A stretch of DNA of 64,000 nt from Thermochaetoides thermophila DSM 1495. Lineage: Eukaryota; Ascomycota; Sordariomycetes; Sordariales; Chaetomiaceae. Each line of letters opens with the position of its first letter. The stretch's first letter is position 1. Below, in pieces: positions 13,560 to 24,947 of the stretch. Below the pieces are notes generated by a model. The model was not told the origin of the DNA, did not search any database, and was given only the letters and a program-made list of their open reading frames with translations. Both the position numbers and the translations under genes were made by a program. The stretch is taken from contig NW_006383034.1 of NCBI RefSeq assembly GCF_000221225.1, forward strand, positions 558,001-622,000, given 5' to 3'.

Positions 13560-14060
13560 TTAAATAAATTCCAAACTTACTGATGGACAGTGGTAGCCGC
13601 TCAGACAGTACAGCGTTCCTCTTGAAATGCAGTAAAGGAGCCCACATACTTTCCATAGAATCCGGGCACCCGTCACCTCCTTCACTTCCACTATCGTCAT
13701 CGCCGACACTGCCGCCGCCACTGATACTACTACTGTTGGATGCAAAAGAAAATGGTGCATGTAGATGGGAGTAGTTATTTGGGCGTTTTCCTGCAGAACA
13801 CGCGGCCCTGAGGGAATCTGTCAAGCACAATTGGTGCCGCAGAATAACAATGCTCTACCTTCTAAACTACATACGCGTGAAGGTGGATGAGCATGGCTCT
13901 TATATAAGGTCAAGTGTACACTTGACCTCAGTGGTGCCCGGGCTGACCGAGGTAGGTCAACGGTGACCACACCGTGATCACTTGCAGCTAACAACTACTG
14001 CCACTGCCACTGCTGCTGTCGCCGCCGCTGCTTCCTCCTCCTATTTTTGCCCGACCAACA
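13560..14060 (-). pseudogene. Decayed relatives of the Cys-rich protein
   Basis: On the same strand upstream of the Cys-rich gene, two blocks recall it. At 13800-13570 a Ser/Gly/Asp-rich run (SNSSSISGGGSVGDDDSG) is followed in another frame by a Cys pattern (KVCGLLYC, then LYCLSGYHCP) ending at a GTAAGT donor, exactly where the intact gene has its donor. The frame change between the two parts suggests a frameshift. At about 14035-13990 another acceptor is followed by GGGSSGGDSSSGSGSSC and a stop. I read these as broken tandem duplicates. Low-complexity Ser/Gly coding alone could mislead, so confidence is modest. Confidence 0.35.
13907..13928. promoter_or_regulatory. Perfect 22-bp palindrome
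   Basis: AGGTCAAGTGT is followed directly by its reverse complement. Just downstream (about 13945-13975) come a second AGGTCA core in GGTAGGTCAACGG and a small hairpin ACGGTG-ACCA-CACCGT. The density of AGGTCA/TGACCT half-sites suggests a binding site for a dimeric regulator, perhaps for the Cys-rich genes on the minus strand. Confidence 0.4.
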
Positions 14061-14514
14061 ATATTACTATCAAGAGCGCCATATGTCAGATATCCAAGAT
14101 AGTCCATTTTTCGTAACAGATATATGGTCATTATCTTGATCCATACTTGATATTGAAAAGCTCAGGATAAGCAATGCCAAATCGGCAACCACACGGTTTA
14201 GCCAGGGGGTCCTGGGTTGAAGGGACATGATGAGGCACCAACGTAGCAGTATCACATGGAGGGTCAAGTAGGGCTGATATACTGTTTCAATGGATGTGTC
14301 TATTTTGCCGATCTGCTCGTTGTACTTCAGAAACAAGCAAGAGAAGAACGATTTAAAAAAAAGCGTGACTTACTACCTTAACACAACGCAGAGTTGAGGA
14401 GAGGCCCTTGTTTCAACTCATGCAAGGAAACCACAACAGAGGTATTTCAAGTTACTATCTGCACCTGAGTATTTTCCGACATTTGCATCTTTTGTATTCA
14501 ACTCAATCCAATTC

Positions 14515-15380
14515 TAATTTTCGACTGGTCCCACCGCTGGGGGTGCTGGGTCGTGCCTACGGCGACGGCGGGCAAAAGCTACCTGAGGTGAACTAAACAC
14601 AGACAATGCCGGGGAAAAGCCGCATAGGGTAAACCGGGATGGGTTAGAGGGAGTACAATGTACCATGCGCAGGGGAAGGTTCTTGAAACCGGCCGGCCTC
14701 AGGCATATGCCTCGTTGGGACATACTCCGGGTGTTAGGCTGGGAGTCTAGATGATCCGCACGTTGGGCTTGGGATAGGGTGCCCTGTGGCAGCGTCCCAG
14801 GCTTGCCCCCAGAGTTTGACCTGGCAAACTCTGGATTTGAACAGCTGGACGGAAGACCATGAAGCCCTTGGGTCTAGCCTGCCGGCAAGTGGGTTGTTGA
14901 AGGTGAGAGGGCAGGAAAAGAAGTGGCTTCTGGACACCGCACCGCCGCAGGGGCATTCTTTAATAGTCTCTGGGGAGTGCTTGAACCGCGTGTGGTACTT
15001 CAAGGAGTCTCCGTGGCCCGAGGTCTCTGCAGCCAGCGGGAGAGGCACTGCCGGGGAAACTTCTCGAGGAAGGGTTTGGCTGATTGCCCGCTCCATCGAA
15101 CCGAGGGGGTCTGTTGGCCTGCCACCATCTGTGCATGTCTGGGGGAAGGACGCGACGTTTCTTGGGAGGAGAGGAAAGGAGGCCAAGCCACTCCCTGATA
15201 TCCGCGCGTTTGGGCTCCCACTGGGGCCTATCCCTCAGGCCAGAGGCTGCTTGGTGCAAGCGGGACCAGCCGCGATAAGGGGTTGGGCGAGCCTAATCCA
15301 CAGAGGGTGGCTAGCCGGTAACATCACAATGCGGTTCCTCCACTGTACTTTTTCTCTGTCCATCAAGTACTGGGTCCGTG
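14515..15380 (-). mobile_element. 5'-truncated LINE (Tad1-like non-LTR), copy 1
   Basis: The minus strand encodes, in broken frames, the C-terminal part of a non-LTR retrotransposon ORF2. Recognisable pieces match the copy at 44.9-46.7 kb: PPKKRRVPSPDMHRW-like, HGD.LKYHTRF, and the terminal Cys/His motif CPCGGAVSRSHFFSCP. The 3' UTR (about 14720-14520) contains the family hallmark GCACGACCCAGCACC and ends in an A-rich tail near 14515. The 5' break is near 15380, so the reverse transcriptase is absent. By eye it is closely related to the 45-kb copy, with frameshifts. Confidence 0.8.
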
Positions 15381-15794
15381 ATGGCCTGCTTACCCTTTAA
15401 CGGACGAATCTGCTGCCGGGTGTCACAACGAAAATGGGGATAGATCTGTGTGGTGTAACGCTTTGGGCCGAGAGTCCGCAGACACTAGGCCAGCAGGGCT
15501 GAAGCACTCTGTGTTGTCTTAGAGCTTTGGTGTGCCAGCCGCGCTAGCACCAGTTTCGGTTAAGGAAGGGTGACCTTGCTGGTGCTTGGTGCCGAGGATT
15601 TTGTTTATCTGTGGATTCATTGAGGTCAGGCAGCAAACGACATGCTGTCGAGCCTGCCGATGTGATTTGGGAGGATCGATGGTGAGGTAACAGTAGCCAA
15701 CGAGGTTTCAGCTTGTAATTTCCCACTTTTTGGTATGGCTGGCCTTCGATGAATGGTATATGCTCAGGCTGGTAAATATGGTTCTTTTCGACAT

Positions 15795-15990
15795 GAGGTT
15801 TCGCAGTTCGAATTGAATCGAATTGCATTGCATTTCCGACCCGTATCACCCATGAGGGTGCTCGGTCGTGCCCACGACGCCGGGGGCAAAAGGCACATAT
15901 GCACTCGCTAGTCTAACCTATGTACACGCGGGAAAAAACCCGAGAGGGAAAAACCGGTGCGTATCCGTGGGATAGATGAGTGGTGTTGGA
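15795..15990 (-). mobile_element. LINE 3'-end fragment, copy 2
   Basis: Minus-strand sequence with the family 3' end: TTTTGCCC, a GCACGACCGAGCACCCTCA block and an A-rich tail, preceded by the AACCCGA/GGGAAAAACCGG region corresponding to the terminal UTR of the other copies. Only the last 150-200 bp of the element is present, a typical severely 5'-truncated insertion. The limit toward 16.1 kb is unclear. Confidence 0.65.
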
Positions 15991-16508
15991 AAAGGGGGAG
16001 AAGTAGGGAAAAGGAAAAAGAAAATGGGTTAGGAGGGGTGAGTATGAAAAACCGGTTGCCAACCCGAGTAGGGAATCTCGGCAGCAATCAAGACAACAAT
16101 CCAGGCTACATGCGAGAAATTTTGTACCAATTGGCTGCGCTATCTACAGTGTATCTCAGCTGTCTTAGTTACACAGCGTTTATCAGATCTCTACATATTA
16201 GCATTCCTGCTTTTGTGACTCGATCATGATGACAGATTTCCCAATTTACTTCAGTGATTTGAGGTCTGATTCTCTCATGAATAGGAACCTCTCATGAAGC
16301 TCTGTTTTATGTTATTAATATTCTCTTAACTGCGTTGTTATACTTTCAGTCCTTGAAACCTTATGTATAGCAGTCAAGGATATTCTAGCGATGTGTTGAA
16401 AAGGAATTTTGCGTAGGGTTTGCATTATATTCCTCATCTTCTACGATACTTTCCAGGAGCACCAGTAGCTAAAATTATCCAACTCCTTTTTCGATCTTCA
16501 ATGCAATT
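15991..16508. other. Intergenic, nothing recognised
   Basis: AT-rich sequence containing the 3' flank of the first F-box gene. No coding or structural signal seen apart from a short repeated CTCTCATGAA near 16274 and 16290. Confidence 0.45.
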
Positions 16509-17733
16509 TCAAACGTGGACAAATGACGGATCAGAAAAAGACACAAGAATAGTAGCAAATCTAACCAGTCTGTGTTTCCAAGGGTGCATAAATGATCGCC
16601 GTTTCTCCCAGAGATAGTAGCCAAAACATAAAGGAAAAAAGCCGACGCATGCACAAAAATTGTAAATCCTGCCGACATTAGCAAAATCCTGACCTTCAAC
16701 AAACCACAAAAGATGTTTAATGGTACATACCCACACTCAGCAAGTAATGCTACTTTCCATTTTGTTTTTCCTAGTATTGGTAAACCACGGCTACCCTGGA
16801 TATCCATCATCGCCTTACGAAAATGGACTATCCAACACGACAACAAACCCAGCCGGATCATAAGACTAATTATAAAGGAAACACGTAGACTTGTATTGGA
16901 AGAACCATCGTCCCTTTTAACTTGTTCCCCTATTAAACAAATAGTCACGAAGGAACCAAGAAACTTGTGAAGTTAGCGAGACCGGTAAGAGATCACAAAG
17001 TCAACGTCCAGGGTATTCTTACATAGAGAATAGGCTTCCAGCAGTCTTTCCAACTCCCTAAGAATAAGACCCAAGCGGCAATCGTGAGGCCGAATTGAAG
17101 TATCCGCAGGAAAGAACGCCATCTAAACCAATGCACCCATCTCGAAAAGCAGCTGTGATGTATCTGCCAGGCGCGGTCCCCCAACTCCTGGGTATCCTGA
17201 GTGCAAAACGCGATATCTCCGCAAATACAGCATCTCCAAGCACCGTTGTCTGGCAATCCAACCAACGGAATAAACATGTGCCCTCGCATCTGAAGTCGGG
17301 GGTCGTTTTTTTTGAAGCCGCAATCCACACAGATGCACCACCATTCATCCGATGCTTCATTAGGCTTTAGCAAGAAAGTAGGTGTGCGACAGTTGGTAAA
17401 GTTGTCATCAGGAGCTTTACGAAAGCAGATTCCGCAGTAACGGTCACGTTCTTGGGCAAACAGGGCTTGGCCCATCACATAGCTCAACAGCTTTGGGTTG
17501 AAGAAGGCTTGTAGCTGTGGGCATACAGCTCGTAAACGTAAGATGTCATCAAAGTTGAGGTGCTCAATGATTAGCAAAACGATATCGAAGGGAAGGTCTA
17601 ACAGTTGGCAAGGTTGGCGGTGCTCAACGCTCTTGGTATTAACGATGAAACCTTGAACGTTAGGCCTCTCTGATGCGATGATCTCTTTGCCGAGACCTTG
17701 CCCCAAGTCTGGCTCCAGAGAGCGTTGAAACAT
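16509..17733 (-). CDS. F-box protein with Cys-rich middle and membrane-spanning C-terminus (paralogue A)
   Basis: F-box proteins usually join a substrate to an SCF ubiquitin ligase. Here the F-box (CQLLDLPFDIVLLIIEHL, about residues 42-85) is followed by paired cysteines that look zinc-binding (CGICF, CICVDC, CCICG) and then several hydrophobic segments. Three exons: 17733-17023, 16963-16731 and 16668-16509, about 367 residues. Introns of 59 bp (phase 0) and 62 bp (phase 2) have GTAAGA and GTATGT donors. The exon 2 and 3 products (FLGSFVTICLIGEQ, then CFGYYLWEKRRSFM) align with the second copy at 20.0-21.4 kb, which supports the splicing. A membrane-anchored F-box protein is unusual. No partner or substrate can be named. 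Confidence 0.72.
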
Positions 17734-20035
17734 CTACCCTAGCAGTTAGTTTAACTTATTGGGCTGTTTGGACTACCGGCTTTATTATCTTTAACTCATC
17801 ACCTCTTTAAAGAAACAAGGGCTGCACTGAGAGTCTTGTGAAGTTTGGTTAAAGATATCAAGGATAAATCTTCTGTTTCATCACAAAATAATTCTCCGCT
17901 TTATAGAAACATATAGAACGAGTTTCCGAATTTCACGACAGAATCAGCGGTGGTAAGACAAGCCATGGTTCGATCACTCGTTTAGGTTTACGTACATGTA
18001 CCGACTTATATTTGTGGTTGGATATGGTCCATGCGCAAGCCAGCCCTCCCTCGCCACGCGCCACTAGTGTCTCGATTTAGTTCAGCAAGGCTGACTTCCC
18101 ATCAGCTGTTCTCTGATCCCCACAGGTCAATACCAGCGGGGCTATGTTTCGGTTAGGAGGCAGATACGTATCCCCCGCACGTGGATTGTGAATGTGTGAT
18201 TGGGTACAGTGCTTCTGCACCCGAAGCCTGGAACTTTGGATCAGAGTGTATGTCCTTGTTCACTTGAAGTAAGATAGTTAAGGCAAGTCGCGATGCAACA
18301 ATTGGTAGCATGCAAGCAAGGGTAGGAGAGTTGAGTTGCGGTGCTTGATCTATATGTATTTGATGTGCTCCCATGATGTGATCGTCAAGTCTGCAGCAGA
18401 AAGGAGAGTGGGCAAACAAATCGCAGGAAGAATAATATGCAAGCACTGTCTAATAAGTTCAGTACTTGTATCCCAGCATGTAGCGGGTGACCTGGTCTGG
18501 TGCAGGCAGGGATCAACAATGGGTCAAATGGGTTAGATGATGGCCATTGACGATGTGGGGTGCACAACGAAGTCAATTAATACGCGTAATAATCTTTCTT
18601 GGTCCTCAATGTCCTTGTGTTAGGGAGAGGAAAACCAAGAGAAGTCTATCGTGCCCGATTAGCTCCCTCTATAAAATCTGCTCAACCATCCGGTTCATTC
18701 TTTTCAGTCATGCGGCTTCCAGATATCTCGTGGGATCAACCACGGGCTCGTGCCGCTCACAATCATTTTATCTCCAGTGTCCCTTGTGTTTGGCAGTCAG
18801 GGATACCCATTTTCCTTAGACTGTCGTGTCCATGTAACATAGCATCGCATATCAACTCTATATGGAACTGGCTTTCCAAGGATGTTTCATGTATGAACAT
18901 TGAAAGCAAACCCAACGCAAACTTCCCCAAAGAGTGGGCATAGTAATTAATCGTGATCATTCATAAGATTCAATTGTTCAATAGGAGCCAAGAATTTTAG
19001 CCAATCACTGAGGAAAGGGTAAACTCACAGAAACATAACGAATTATCTGAATTGTTGATATTCTGACATTTTCTCAACTAAAGAACAAAGTATGCGCTTT
19101 AGCACTCTTAAGTTGACATCAATTGTTGTCAGAAACATATCGTGTGTACTATAGTGCATACTTTCTGCTCCGAAGAGTAGACGAGAAGAGTCCCGAAAGC
19201 AATCAATGACCTCTTTCATGATGGCAGTCGCTCCTGGCACCTTTCTCACTTGACATAACCAAGTGAGAATGGGAGAATACAGATACAGATGAAGAGACAA
19301 TACAGCCTGTACGTTAACCCTACTGATCTTATTTCTCCTCTTTTGTTCTTAAAGCACCTACTTACAAGCATTCAGAAATCAATCCCATTATTCCTCCTCT
19401 TAATTGACATTGCTAAATCATGATAACTGTCAAGATCCTTCACTTCACGTAAAAGGAACACAGCCCATGTTTCTACTACTCCTAGCTGCAGCAGACAGCT
19501 GTAACACATATGTGTGCACGGCCTAAACTTGTGTGATTGGTTTGGGATCTTAGTAGTGAACTCTGATCCAGCCACCAGAGTTTCACGTAATGAAAGAGAA
19601 TATATGAACTATATAAACTGAGCCTTAGCATCAGTAGATGAGCAAGAAAAAGGACTACAAAGCCTGATCGAAGCCACAAGACAAGTGAGAGAGAGATGAT
19701 GAGAGAAATGCCAGGTTATCAAGAAATGGTACTTACACAAGGTGACACAGAGAAGACATATGGTTGGCCATGAGCAACGAAAACCCAAGTGGTCATGTGG
19801 AAGCTAAGTTAAACGGCTCTTGAGAGTGTCCGGAGTTAAAACCAGGAGCGCCATCTTTGCAAGCTCCGCTCATGCGCCAGTCGGGTGCAATCGTATGACG
19901 GGTCTTCGTATATCCACTAGTACCCAGATAACCACTAATGCAACATCTCCAAGTCACTCCCCGCACCAGAGTAAGTGGGCGAGCTCTGCAAACGTCTTCA
20001 GGGCTGAAGACTAAGAACCCAATTCATCATACGAC
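17734..20035. other. Intergenic between the two F-box paralogues
   Basis: A 2.3-kb AT-rich gap with only short open frames, none with recognisable motifs. It holds the promoter of paralogue A at its left and the 3' flank of paralogue B at its right. I see no repeat or RNA gene. Confidence 0.45.
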
Positions 20036-21412
20036 CTAGATGCCCAAAACGTCCGGGAAATGGTCTGACGCTGCTTGTGAAAAAAAAATGTCATACTCCA
20101 GGAACCAGTCGCTGAACAATACCAAGCCAGTGGCTAACGTTATCAGCGGTCGCTTCCATCGAGGTAAGCGCTCTCGACATTTTTCCCAATTTATATATCC
20201 AAAAAGAAGAAGTAGCACGCCAATGCACACCAGTAAACGATTCATCCTAAAATCTAGTGAGCCGATGTTTAAAAGATCGAATGTCAAGGTCAACAAGTCA
20301 CTTACGTGCACTCAGCAAGAAGTATTAGAAGCCCTGGCCCCAGAAATCGTAACGAACGTTGATGGCTTGCAAAGTCAAGCGCTGTGCGAATAAAACATGA
20401 GATTAAGAGTGCTAGTCTTGTAAACTCGAAGATTGAACCCGTAATAAAAAACCAAAAGGCTTGACGTGAGCGAAACAGACAGGGTATTGACTTGCTTTCC
20501 TTAATTTCCCAGGCGATAGAAATGCATCTGAGAACGACTAATAAAGGCCCTAAGAGAAACTACAACAGAGATGTCAGCAAAGCTGTAAAACATGGCTGGG
20601 TACTGGAAAGATCAATGGAAAACACGTACGTAAAAGACGACACTAATTCTGCTTGTGTCGCTCTTGGTGTTAGTGGACAAAACCCACACAACAATGTCCA
20701 AGCACAGTTGGGATGCGCTGAAATAGAACCAAAAACTGTTCCACAATCTCCAGCTACGAGAGCACTCTTCATGAGCTGCCCAAGAACGGTATCGATACAA
20801 ACCTTCTTGATCGCTTAGGCTGCCTGTGGTCTCCGGGTAGCCGTAGAAACAACAATGCCAAGCAAAACCACCATGGCGCAAAGGAATCATCCCTCCGTCA
20901 CCTCCTTGGAATCTCGGGTCTCGGCTCTTAAAGGCGCAGGGGATACAGATAGACCATGATCCCATGACTCCGCCATTGTCATTTGCATGCAGAAGAGGTA
21001 ATGGTTTGGACATTGATTCGAGCAGCGACCTGTCAAAGAAATGAAAACACGACTCGCAGCACCACTGACGTTGGTGTATGAACTCTCTGCGGTCCAGCGC
21101 TTTGATCCATAGTTCGCGATTGAGCAAGGGTCCCGTGTCACTTCTATACTTCTCAGTCGCACGTCGAAAATGGATAATGCTGTCGAAGTCGAGATGCTCT
21201 AATATTAGAAGGATGATCTCCGCAGGGAGGTCTTGAAGACAACGCGGGCGGAGTTGCTCATGACGGAAATCAACAGGGCTGTTTTCGTTGTCTGAGCTCG
21301 ACGTCAGCTCCTCTGAATTACTATGCCTTTCGATCAAGGGCACCTCTGCGACCGAGAGATCAGTCTGGTCCTTAGAAAGGCGTGGGAGGGACAGGCGTAG
21401 AAATCGATTCAT
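20036..21412 (-). CDS. F-box protein with Cys-rich middle and membrane-spanning C-terminus (paralogue B)
   Basis: Second copy of the architecture at 16.5-17.7 kb. Exons 21412-20630, 20559-20306 and 20246-20036 give about 415 residues. The introns (70 and 59 bp) interrupt the protein at the same two places and in the same phases (0 and 2) as in paralogue A. The F-box is RCLQDLPAEIILLILEHLDF (about residues 75-120). The middle has CCESC, CIPC and HCC, and the shared motif K(S/K)(R/N)DPR. Exons 2-3 encode hydrophobic segments with GYINWEKCRE matching GYYLWEKRRS in A. The frame is open to 21538, but the Met at 21412 best matches the length of A. The protein is clearly diverged from A, so the duplication is not recent. 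Confidence 0.72.
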
Positions 21413-22125
21413 TCGGAGGACAGCTGATGTACTCTGCTGGTCAGGTTGTGGGCGGACCCGAGCCTTCTTGGGGTATTGGGACAGATCCTGGGCAGTGTGA
21501 AAGATCCTAGAGACCAGTTGTGGTGACAAAAAGATCAAGTTGAGACGTCTGGGAGATTGAGTCCACTTTTTGATGACGAAAATGAACTTCCAGACACTGA
21601 AGCATGCCGTTGAATCTAGAAAGGAAGTTGTGCAAAAGATACAGCACGGTGCGGAGATAGGCAGAAGTTGCTGCCAGGACCATGACAGCGGTTAGTAGAT
21701 AATTATTAGCGAGAGTCAGGCTGATTGCCAAGTGCGCTAGTCCTGTAGGCTGAATCCTCAGCGGGTCACAGCAGTTGGGCTGCAGCCTTCCAGAGCGCCA
21801 GGCAGTACTTTATCTGCGATACTGAGTATGGATCCGTACCTCAGCAAGTGACTTCGCCTGGCGTTCTCCTCCTGCAAGCCACTTGAAGCCACCCGAGACC
21901 CTCGACAAAAAAAAAAAAAATTGAGTCTTGGGGTGCAGCACAGCCATTTTCCGTTTCGCTACACGCATGGGAGCGAAAAAACCCGACCATAGCTGTAATA
22001 GGACCTTCCTCCAGAGAGTCACTTCTCACAGTGTCTCTAGAGAAACGGCCATCAAAGAAGGGGTGTGTCCTAAAGGCTGGCTGTTGTCGAGAGCAATATG
22101 TGGGAATGACCTCATAGGCTATTAG
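21413..22125. other. Upstream region of paralogue B
   Basis: Presumed promoter and leader of the minus-strand F-box gene. Contains a 14-A tract near 21908. An open minus-strand frame at 21731-21507 encodes a short hydrophobic peptide but has no other support. Confidence 0.4.
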
Positions 22126-22541
22126 TGAACGGTTGTGGCGCCTGGGCTGGAGAGGAAGATCAGGAAGCGGATGTGGGGCAAGGCCCCACTGTTCAACTGG
22201 CTGGTTGTGGAGGAAATGGCGCAGTTGGAGTGCGTTGCGCCTGGAAAAAATACCTGCTGTGGCCCAGAAGGTCGCCAGTTCGAGTCCAGCTTCCACCAGC
22301 TCACACACCCCTGGTCTTTAACCAGCTCAACCCCGACTTCTCCGTTTAGACCAGCGGGCACAAGTTACGCTTGGGATTTCCCCAAGAAGAAAAGGGTTTT
22401 TCCCCACGCAATGTGCTTAGCAACCTATTGTCTGCCGTCGCCGTGGGCACGACCCAGCACACCTCAGTGGTGAACTCGGTCGAAAAACAAATAAAGAGTA
22501 CTGAGTGGTCAGAAATATACATACATACATACAAAGCCCCT
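22126..22541 (+). mobile_element. tRNA-derived SINE with LINE-type 3' end
   Basis: The element carries RNA polymerase III promoter boxes: TGGCGCAGTTGG (A box, 22217-22228) and AGTTCGAGTCC (B box, 22277-22287), in a roughly 90-nt tRNA-like head. GTGGAGG at 22207 can pair with CTTCCAC at 22290. From about 22375 to 22490 the sequence matches the 3' end of the local LINE family (GGTTTTTCCCC, CCGTCGCCGTGGGCACGACCCAGCAC, GGTGAAC.CGGTCGAAAAA in pieces) and closes in an A-rich tail with an ATAC microsatellite at 22521-22541. The head's 5' part (22127-22190) recurs at 48.9 kb. Known SINEs use a partner LINE's machinery through a shared 3' tail, and that fits here. Confidence 0.7.
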
Positions 22542-23309
22542 GAAGGGCGTTGCGGAGCTTCACCTGCTCAAAGTGGCCGTCTCTGTGGGCCGCCGGACAC
22601 TCAGGACTCAACGGAAGCGCAACGACCCCTGAAAAGTTCTTCGCCTTTAAAACAAGCCCCAAATCATGGATGGGACCTAAAGGCTACGACGTGGCGAGGT
22701 TTTGTCTACCTACCATAATACAAACTAGCAGTGCGAGGTTGCAGGTGATCACGACAGCAAAATTGTATCGAACGGCATACCAGTCTTTGGTCGGTCATCA
22801 TGCAACGGAGGCTTCGGTCCAGTACTTGACGGAGCAAGTAGACATATGCTTGACGGCATCTGATACAGAACATGAAGCAGTCAACTCGGCTCAGCCTGCC
22901 CGGCCGAATTGCGCAAGAGTCGCTTATCTAAGTTCCCAACCGTACTTGAAACATTTGCGATTCACGGATGTAAACGTATGTTGAATCGTCAACGTCTTTT
23001 GTCTTAAGAGCGCCGTCCAGTCATTCGGCGAAGATGATAGCTGGGCTGAGTTTCTGTGGCGCATGCATTCTCGGAGATGAACGAGTCCTAGGCTGGACAG
23101 TGCGGAGTGCACATGTGTAAGATTTCGATGCCCATCTCAACAATATGAGAGAAACAACAGGGCCTTCAGGTTGCTCGATGAATTGAACAAAGGAAGAGTC
23201 ACATACTTGGGAATACAGACCGCCTCCAAAAGACCATGATGCACAGGATTCGCTCTGTGGAGCCTTTTCTAAGGACGAGCCCGGTGCAGTCATAAGGCTG
23301 GTCCTAGTT
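22542..23309. other. Unassigned sequence between SINE and LINE copy 3
   Basis: A plus-strand open frame (22550-22984, 144 codons) crosses this stretch but has no recognisable motif and begins beside repeat sequence. I do not call it a gene. Nothing else is evident. Confidence 0.4.
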
Positions 23310-24947
23310 TATTTGTTTATTTTTTCCGACTGCTTCACCACTGGGGGCGCTAAGTCGTGCCCACGGCGCCGGCGGGCAAGAGCTATCTAAGTTATATCAA
23401 TTATAGGTGAAGCCGGAGGAAAACCCGCGTGGGAGAAAACCGACGTGAGATATTGAAGGGCTATCATGTCACATGGTTGAGGGGTGGGAGAGTAGTTCCG
23501 GGAGCCGTGTCCGGCCCTTGGGTTCCGAAGAGGGTCTGGGGAAAAAGAATGGATGTGGGGAGAGGGAGAGCCGTCACTGGGCAGGGTTCGCGGGCTGCCC
23601 CCAGAGTTCGGCCCGGGAGACTCTAGATCTGAAGAGTTCGAAGGAGGACCAGAAGACCATAGGGCCCATCCTCCTTCTCGCGAGTGGGTTGTCAAAAGAA
23701 ACAAGAGGGCAGGAGAAAAATGTCCCCTGGAGACCACCGCCCCGCAGGGACACTTTTTTAACAGCCTCCGGCGGGTGATTGAAGTGCATAAAGTACTCTA
23801 AGAAATCGCCGTGGCCCGAGGGTTCAGCCAGCCAGCGCAAGAGGCATTGGCGAGAGAACTTCTTAAGGAATGGTTTGGCACTTTGCCTAGCCCAGCAGGC
23901 CGAGGGAGGTTTGTTGGTACGCCACCAGCTACGCATATCTGGGAAGGGCACCCGTCGTTTCTTGGGGGAGACGGGGAGAGGGCGAGCCACGCCCTAATCC
24001 TTAGGTGCTTTGGCACCCATAAGGGCTTAGTCCTGAGCCTGGAGGCCGCCTGGTGCAGACGAGACCAGCCCCGATAAGGGGTTCGGGCAAGCCTGATCTA
24101 CAGAGGGTGGTTTGGCCGGCAGCACCTCTGCGCGAGCTCTCCACCTCGCTCGCTCTCTGTCCAGCAGATAGTCTGGGTAGAGGCCAGCTAGCCACCAGAA
24201 CCAGGCGATCGGATCGTCCGCCACACTGGGAAGATCACTCTGAGTACCTCGTTTGCGACCTGGGTGAGGGACGGCCACTACACCGGCCTAAGTCTAGATG
24301 AACTAAGCGGCCGTTAACCCCAACCCTAGTTGAACCGATATTGAGCTAGACCATGCCATACAGGAGGAAAGAAGGGCGTCCTCTCCATCTCGGTTGAGAT
24401 CATTGTGGGGTCGATCCTGCCATGCCTCGCTCCGGCGCCGCGGGCGGAGGGAGGGAGGAAATATGTAGAGGACCGCCGTCATGTTCGGGTCGACCCTGAG
24501 GCCGAGTTCCCGGGCCTTGGTGCACAGCTGGTTGACCCTAAGGGACGCATGGTGGGCCAGTTGTACCGGGTGTTGACTCCACGACAGTTGCGCATGGTCG
24601 TTTATGTACATGAAGGAGGCCCCTTGTTGTGAGAGGGTGATGATTGGTAGGGAGCAGAGGACGAAAGATCGGGACCATGGGGAACCTCGCGGGAGGACGA
24701 TTGTGCCCATCGGGAGGAGAAGCAACGGTCCTGGCAAAAATCAGCTGCCGCTTCAAACAGTCAGCGTGGCCAGCCTTGGCCTACCAGAACCTCACGGAGG
24801 ATTAACGGCTGAACCGAGGGTAGACCGAGTTGACATCTAGGGTGACGAGGAGCCCGTGGTAGCCTTGTCTTGCCATGGTCTCAGTATCATGAACGAGCGA
24901 TTGGACAAGGTCCAGTGCCAATCTGAACGGGATAGCTCCGGCCACGT
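23310..24947 (-). mobile_element. LINE (Tad1-like non-LTR), copy 3, with reverse transcriptase remnants
   Basis: Reading on the minus strand from about 24947: a reverse-transcriptase segment (ALDLVQSLVHDTE, then LLVTLDVN with the catalytic Asp region), then after frame breaks GSPWS and the active-site region FMYINDHAQLSWS (expected Y-x-D-D, here YIND), LRVNQLCTKARELGLRVDPN, the WWLAGLYPDYLLDRERAR block, PPKKRRVPFPDM, and the Cys/His tail. The 3' UTR hallmark (GCACGAC near 23365) and an AAAT-like tail end it near 23310. Several frameshifts and an altered active site make it dead. It appears the most diverged of the local copies. Its truncated 5' end abuts the STAND fragment. Confidence 0.8.

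Noticed and set aside
22550..22984. 144-codon frame after the SINE
   Set aside because: Starts in repeat-adjacent sequence and shows no domain or conserved pattern.
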